From: Chloroflexota bacterium
GTDB lineage: Bacteria > Chloroflexota > Anaerolineae > UBA4142 > SHND01
Length of the DNA: 42,099 nt
Direction: 5' to 3'
Assembly: GCA_029778615.1 (NCBI GenBank)
Contig: JAKOPZ010000195.1
Span: 1 to 42,099, forward strand
This document shows positions 37,646 to 42,099 of the stretch, piece after piece. The first letter of the stretch is position 1. Every line of letters begins with the position of its first letter. Below the pieces are notes generated by a model. That model saw only the letters and a list, made by a program, of their open reading frames with translations, made no database searches and was not told the origin of the DNA. Both the position numbers and the translations under genes were made by a program.

Positions 37646-40600
37646 ATGAATAAAGCATTACAGAATTTTTCGCCGCTGACGCGCGCGTGGTTTCGCGCGA
37701 CGTTCGGCGAACCGACGCCGCCGCAAGCGCAGGGCTGGCTGCCGATTCAACGCGGCGAACACACATTGATTCTCGCACCCACCGGTTCGGGCAAAACGCT
37801 CGCGGCGTTTTTGTGGGGCATTGACGAGTTGTTCCGCACACTCAAGGATGCAAGACCAATGACGAATGACGAAAGTAAAAGCAAGAAACAACGTTCGTCC
37901 TTCGTCCTTCGTCCTTCGTCTGCCGAAGGCATTCACCTCCTCTACATCTCGCCGCTCAAAGCATTGAACAATGATGTCGAACGCAATTTGCGCGTGCCGC
38001 TCGAAGGCATTCGCGAATTTGCCGCGCAGCAAAAAATTCATCTCCCACACATTCGCGTCGCAGTACGCACAGGTGACACGCCCGCGAAACATCGCGCGGA
38101 CATGCTTAAACATCCGCCGCACATTCTCATCACCACACCCGAATCACTCTATTTAATGCTGACGAGTCCGCGCGCGCGCGAATTGTTTCGCACCACGCGC
38201 ACCGTCATCGTGGACGAAATCCACACGCTCGCGGGCAACAAACGCGGTGTGCATCTCGCGCTCACGCTCGAACGTTTGCAGCACATGGCGAATGAACCGA
38301 TTCAACGTATCGGACTTTCCGCGACGATTAAACCGTTGGAAGAGGTGGCGCGGTTTTTGGGAGGACAAGAAAAGAGATTGGAGACTAGAGACTCTCAATC
38401 TCCAATCTCCAGTCTCCAATCTCGACCCGTCACCGTCGTCGACGCGCGTTACAAAAAAAACCTCGACCTCGAAATCGTCACCGTCGTGGATGATTTTCGA
38501 CAGCTCGGCGGAACGGATTCCGTCTGGCCCTATGTGGTGCCGCAAGTGTTGAATGATATTCGCCGCCATGACACGACGCTCGTGTTTGCGAATTCGCGGC
38601 GGCTGGCGGAACGGACGGCGGATCGGTTGAACGCGCAATTGGAAGCGGAGCAAACGGAAGAAATCGAACCCGGCAGTCCGCTTGCGCTCGCGCCCGGCGG
38701 CAAAATGCGCGACAGAGGAATTTTTGCGATAGGGGCGCAAGGACCGATTCGCGCGCATCACGGCAGCATGTCACGCGAAGCGCGCCACGAAATGGAAGAG
38801 CAGCTCAAAGCCGGCAAACTTCCCGCGCTCGTCGGCACGTCATCGCTCGAACTCGGCATTGACATCGGTTCGATTGAGTTGGTGGTGCAATTGCAATCCC
38901 CGAAAAGTGTGGCGCAAGGATTGCAGCGGGTCGGACGTTCGGGGCATCTCGTCGGGCAAACGAGTCGCGGAAAAATTTACGCGACGTTCCGCGAAGATTT
39001 GGCAGAAGCGGCGGCAATCGTGCGCGGCATGTTGGAAGGCGATGTCGAAGAAACGCATACGCCGCAAAACGCGCTCGACGTACTCGCGCAGCAAATCGTC
39101 GCGTGCGTGGCGATGGAGCATTGGGACGCGGAGGAATTGTACGAGCTCGTGCGCGGCGCGTATCCCTACCACAATCTCTCGCACAACGCGTATGTGTCCG
39201 TTCTCGAAATGCTGACGGGAAAATATTTTTTGCAAGAACCCGGCGCGCGCGCGGTTTCTGCACTTCGTCCAAAAATCGCGTGGGATAAAGTCCATAATCG
39301 TTTGAGCGCGCTGCCCGGTTCGCGGCTCTTGGCAATTTCGAATGTCGGCACGATTCCCGATACGGGACAATACAAAGTGTACTTGTCCGACAACAAAACG
39401 CGCATCGGCGAACTGGACGAAGAGTTTGTTTTGGAAACGCGCGTGGGCGATACATTTCTTTTGGGGTCGCAAGTGTGGCGCGCGTTGGAAATCAAACAAG
39501 ACCGCGTGATTGTGGCGGATGCCGCCGGCGCGACGCCACGCATGCCGTTTTGGAATGGCGAGATGCCGTGGCGTCCGTTTGAATTGGGCGAGCGGATTGG
39601 AAAATTTCGGCGCCAATTATCCGAAATGATTGTAGGGAACGAACGCCGTTTCGTTCCGCTCGACGCGGGGAACGTTGCGGCAGCGGCGGGGAACGTTGCG
39701 GCAGCGGCGGGGAACGTTGCGGCAGCGGCGGGGAACGTTGCGGCAGCGGCGGGGAACGTTGCGGCGAACGTTCCGTACGAATGGCTCGCGCGCGAATATG
39801 CGTTGGATGAAAAATCCGCACACAATTTGATTGATTACGTTGAATCGCAGGTACACGCGCTCGGCGCGATTTCGTCGGACAAGACGATTATTGTCGAAAC
39901 CTTTCAAAACAATGTCGGCGACCCGCATCTCGTCATTCATTCGCCGTTCGGCGGACGTGTAAACGCGGCGTGGGCAGTCGCGTTGACGAGCGCGTTCCGC
40001 GAACAAACGCGCAGCGCGCCCGAAGTGATGACGAACGACGACGGAATTATTTTTCGCTTTCAACAGGCGGAAAACAACGCGCCGCTGGCGACGATTACGC
40101 GTATGACCGCGCCCGAAGCGCGCGAACGCATTTTGCGCGAGCTGCCCGATTCCGCCGCGTTCGGCGCGCAGTTTCGCATGAACGCGGGACGCGCGTTGTT
40201 GCTCACAAAACCGTTCGCGGGGAAACGCACCCCGTTTTGGTTACAGCGTTTGAAAGCCAAAGATTTGCTTGCCTACGTCAAACATTTTCCCGACTTTCCG
40301 ATTTTGCTCGAAACGTATCGCGATGTGTTGAGCGATGTGTTTGATTTGCCGCATCTCGAACTCGTGTTGAATCGCATCAACACTGGCGAAATTCGCGTCG
40401 TCACGCACGAGGCCGTTGTCCCGTCGCCCGTCGCGTCCGCGCTGATGTTCAATTTCGTCAGCACCTATTTGTACGAATGGGACGCGCCGAAAGCGGAACG
40501 TAGTTTGCAGCTTTTGTCCGTGCCGCGCCAAGCATTGCAAGAAATCATGCAAGGCGTCGAGTGGAGCGAGCTGCTCAAGCCGGACGCGGTCTTGCAGGTT

Positions 40601-42099
40601 GTCGCGCGTGCGCAGCACACGGCGCCAAATTATCAGGCGCGCAGCAAAGAAGAACTCGCGATTTATTTGCGCGAGGCGGGCGATTTAACGCGTGACGAAT
40701 TGTTGGCGCGGAGTGTTGGTGGTGATTCTTGGATTGACGAACTCGCGGATGAAAAGCGAATCGTCGAGATTGAAATTCCGAACGCGCGGGGAAAGGAAAA
40801 ACGATTCATTAACGTCGAACTGGTTGACGAGTACAAAAATCTCGAACGCGAAACGGATGTGTTGAAACGTTTTCTCACCATCTCCGCGCCCATCACCCGC
40901 GACGAAATTATGGAGCGGTACGCGTTCGCGCGCGAGTGGTTGGATGAAACACTCGCGCGGTTCGTACGCACAGGCGAACTCGCGCGCGGACATTTCGCCT
41001 CAAGCGAACGCGACGAGTTTCTCGACGCGCATCTGCTCGAACAAATTCATCGGCGGACGTTGAATCTTTTGCGCGGTGAGGTGCAGCCCGTTTCGGTTTT
41101 CGCGTATGCGGATTTTCTCGCGCGCTGGCAGCACGTTCATCCCGAAACGCGTTTGCGTGAGGAGAACGTAGTCGAAAAAACCTTGGAACAACTGCGCGGG
41201 GTTTCGCTCGCGGGGGGGGTGTGGGAACGCGAGGTGTTGCGTGCGCGCATTGAAAATTATGCAGAACAGGATTTGGATGAACTGACCGCCGACGGCGCGT
41301 GGATTTGGGCGGCGGAGGGAACTGACCCAAAACGAATGCGCGTAAAGTTTTTCGAGCGCGGCGAGGGCGCGTTGTTCTTGCCCGAACCGAACTTGGACGG
41401 ATTGAGCGCGGACGCGAACAGGGTGTACGAATTTCTGAAAAGTGAAGGCGCCTCGTTCGCAACGGATATTCAAAATGGAACACATTTGCGCGGAGATGAA
41501 TTGGCAAACGCGCTGCTCGACCTTGCATTGCGCGGATTGGTTACAAATGACCAAATTGAAACTCTTCGCAACATGATTGAACACGGCGCGGTCATTCGCC
41601 GCGCGCAGGCGGACGAACCGACGCCGCGCAAACCATTGAGCGCGTTAGAACAAGAATTGGGCGCGCGTTTGGGACCGCGTCCACTCAAGATGACGCGCTA
41701 TCGGGAAATGAAACAGCGTACGGCGGCAAAAATTCAAAAGCAAATCGCGCAGCAAGCGTCGCCATGGCGCGGACGCTGGACGCTTGTACACCGCGCGGGA
41801 ATTTTGGGCGCGCCGCTTTCGGAGCAAGAGCGCGCCGAGAAATGGGCGCGGCTTTTGCTGGAACGCTATGGCGTTGTCACGCGCGAAATGTTGGAACGCG
41901 AGGAAATTCCGAATTTGGAAATGGTGTACGCGGAATGGCAAAGAATGGAATGGCGCGGGCAAGTGCGGCGCGGCATTTTCGTCGCGGGCATGGCAGGTAT
42001 TCAATACGCGCTCCCTGACGCAGTGGAAAAATTACGCGCGGGGAACGCGGCGAGCGTGGGGAACGCTGCGGCGAGCGTGGGGAACGCTGCGGCGAGCGT
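37646..42099 (+). CDS. lhr: Lhr-family ATP-dependent DNA/RNA helicase, 3' end outside the window
   Basis: Open for 1484 codons to the window edge, so partial. Superfamily 2 motifs: Walker A PTGSGKT (about 45-51), ISPLKAL, TTPESLYLML, DEIH (about 190), SAT (226), TLVFANSR, SSLELGIDIGSI, and QRVGRSGH (about 427). Then come the Lhr winged-helix/core (VSNVGTIPDTGQYKVY-type segment) and the large-Lhr C-terminal domains (FADFLARWQHVHPETRL, GIQYALPDAVEKLRA). Large Lhr helicases act in DNA repair. Several repeats are translated in frame: heptamers at 37855-37919 and 38374-38421, 21-nt units at 39667-39765 and again at 42040-42099. All motifs checked on both sides are in the same frame. ATG 37646 has no SD; a TTGACA promoter lies directly upstream. 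Divergent from cydA. Confidence 0.93.
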   Translation, partial: MNKALQNFSPLTRAWFRATFGEPTPPQAQGWLPIQRGEHTLILAPTGSGKTLAAFLWGIDELFRTLKDARPMTNDESKSKKQRSSFVLRPSSAEGIHLLYISPLKALNNDVERNLRVPLEGIREFAAQQKIHLPHIRVAVRTGDTPAKHRADMLKHPPHILITTPESLYLMLTSPRARELFRTTRTVIVDEIHTLAGNKRGVHLALTLERLQHMANEPIQRIGLSATIKPLEEVARFLGGQEKRLETRDSQSPISSLQSRPVTVVDARYKKNLDLEIVTVVDDFRQLGGTDSVWPYVVPQVLNDIRRHDTTLVFANSRRLAERTADRLNAQLEAEQTEEIEPGSPLALAPGGKMRDRGIFAIGAQGPIRAHHGSMSREARHEMEEQLKAGKLPALVGTSSLELGIDIGSIELVVQLQSPKSVAQGLQRVGRSGHLVGQTSRGKIYATFREDLAEAAAIVRGMLEGDVEETHTPQNALDVLAQQIVACVAMEHWDAEELYELVRGAYPYHNLSHNAYVSVLEMLTGKYFLQEPGARAVSALRPKIAWDKVHNRLSALPGSRLLAISNVGTIPDTGQYKVYLSDNKTRIGELDEEFVLETRVGDTFLLGSQVWRALEIKQDRVIVADAAGATPRMPFWNGEMPWRPFELGERIGKFRRQLSEMIVGNERRFVPLDAGNVAAAAGNVAAAAGNVAAAAGNVAAAAGNVAANVPYEWLAREYALDEKSAHNLIDYVESQVHALGAISSDKTIIVETFQNNVGDPHLVIHSPFGGRVNAAWAVALTSAFREQTRSAPEVMTNDDGIIFRFQQAENNAPLATITRMTAPEARERILRELPDSAAFGAQFRMNAGRALLLTKPFAGKRTPFWLQRLKAKDLLAYVKHFPDFPILLETYRDVLSDVFDLPHLELVLNRINTGEIRVVTHEAVVPSPVASALMFNFVSTYLYEWDAPKAERSLQLLSVPRQALQEIMQGVEWSELLKPDAVLQVVARAQHTAPNYQARSKEELAIYLREAGDLTRDELLARSVGGDSWIDELADEKRIVEIEIPNARGKEKRFINVELVDEYKNLERETDVLKRFLTISAPITRDEIMERYAFAREWLDETLARFVRTGELARGHFASSERDEFLDAHLLEQIHRRTLNLLRGEVQPVSVFAYADFLARWQHVHPETRLREENVVEKTLEQLRGVSLAGGVWEREVLRARIENYAEQDLDELTADGAWIWAAEGTDPKRMRVKFFERGEGALFLPEPNLDGLSADANRVYEFLKSEGASFATDIQNGTHLRGDELANALLDLALRGLVTNDQIETLRNMIEHGAVIRRAQADEPTPRKPLSALEQELGARLGPRPLKMTRYREMKQRTAAKIQKQIAQQASPWRGRWTLVHRAGILGAPLSEQERAEKWARLLLERYGVVTREMLEREEIPNLEMVYAEWQRMEWRGQVRRGIFVAGMAGIQYALPDAVEKLRAGNAASVGNAAASVGNAAAS
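37855..37919. repeat. Head-to-head heptamer arrays (ACGAATG / CCTTCGT) inside lhr
   Basis: ACCAATG, ACGAATG, ACGAAAG (37855-37875), a 16-nt A-rich spacer, then CGTTCGT and CCTTCGT x3 (37892-37919). The two sides are roughly complementary. It is inserted between helicase motifs I and Ia; translated as a Lys/Ser-rich loop. Confidence 0.85.
38374..38423. repeat. Head-to-head heptamer arrays (GAGATTG / TCCAATC) inside lhr
   Basis: GAGATTG, GAGACTA, GAGACTC (38374-38394) are followed immediately by CTCAATC, TCCAATC, TCCAGTC, TCCAATC (to 38421). It sits after the SAT motif region. Same units as the guaA and xanthine dehydrogenase arrays. Confidence 0.85.
39634..39765. repeat. 21-nt coding minisatellite with a leading hairpin inside lhr
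   Basis: A hairpin GGAACGAA/TTCGTTCC (39636-39657) precedes four complete copies and one partial copy of a 21-nt unit starting GGGGAACGTTGCGGC (39667-39765). It encodes AGNVAAA repeats between LSEM and PYEWLAREYALDE, replacing what is normally a short linker. Confidence 0.88.
42040..42099. repeat. Second 21-nt minisatellite in lhr, cut by the window end
   Basis: One 18-nt and two 21-nt units of GGGGAACGCTGCGGCGAGCGT, related to the array at 39667 (shared GGGGAACGYTGCGGC). It follows the LPDAVEKLRA segment near the expected end of the helicase and encodes GNAAASV repeats. Confidence 0.8.

Noticed and set aside
39634-39765. CRISPR array in lhr
   Set aside because: Units are contiguous 21-mers without unique spacers and are translated in frame.
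1-42099. rRNA or tRNA genes
   Set aside because: I looked for conserved rRNA stretches and tRNA-like TTCGANNC arms with matching stems in the gaps and saw none; a tRNA search program would be decisive.

Overview
The window looks like a contig from an uncultured bacterium. It has moderately high GC, many GCG/CGC codons and densely packed bacterial genes. Some start codons are non-ATG (GTG, TTG), several genes have Shine-Dalgarno (SD) sites, and at least two genes appear to be transcribed without a leader. A class I HMG-CoA reductase, fused FeS/molybdopterin oxidases, R2lox, dodecin, LysM/cupredoxin proteins, abundant toxin-antitoxin genes and many short dispersed palindromes would fit a Chloroflexota (Anaerolineae-like) genome. 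That assignment is inference from gene content and repeat style, not from a marker gene.

Layout. 1-232: 3' flank with a terminator. 233-5018: formate-THF ligase (fhs), a head-GIN lipoprotein, an isoprenylcysteine methyltransferase-like protein and a di-heme cytochrome c peroxidase carrying an inserted palindromic element. 5010-9209: an Hsp70-like ATPase, a DUF3224 protein, a HepT/MntA toxin-antitoxin pair and guaA. 9221-11290: a MITE-like element, a broken DUF4160 gene, DUF2442, R2lox and a small SH3-like protein. 11401-15179: a minus-strand cluster of two tandem LysM+cupredoxin proteins, a cyclase/formamidase and a YyaL-like C-terminal protein. 15426-17309: a full-length topoisomerase IB of eukaryotic type. 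17575-19548: a small-gene island (VapBC, DUF2283, DUF4177, BrnTA) with a decayed partial copy of the next gene's 5' end. 19568-24256: a xanthine-dehydrogenase-family fusion and an AidB-like acyl-CoA dehydrogenase. 24360-25995: a c-di-AMP (ydaO) riboswitch with terminator controlling an ion transporter. 26043-27584: HMG-CoA reductase with an extra N-terminal domain. 27977-29659: a lower-GC island with two paralogous exported proteins, the second interrupted by an in-frame TGA. 29811-31073: dodecin and a lipid kinase. 31078-37518: a cyd operon (cydA, cydB, cydD, cydC) ending in a cyclic-nucleotide-binding protein. 37646-end: an Lhr-family helicase running off the window.

The most unusual property is how short repeats behave. 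Heptanucleotide tandem arrays of several sequence classes fill spacers and also sit, in frame, inside conserved genes (guaA, the xanthine dehydrogenase fusion, lhr). They often form head-to-head inverted pairs. A 21-nt (3x7) coding minisatellite occurs twice in lhr, and a CHFERSEKS-type palindrome lies inside the cytochrome c peroxidase. The other top points are the eukaryote-like topoisomerase IB with a probable non-canonical start codon, the leaderless promoters, and the riboswitch-controlled transporter.
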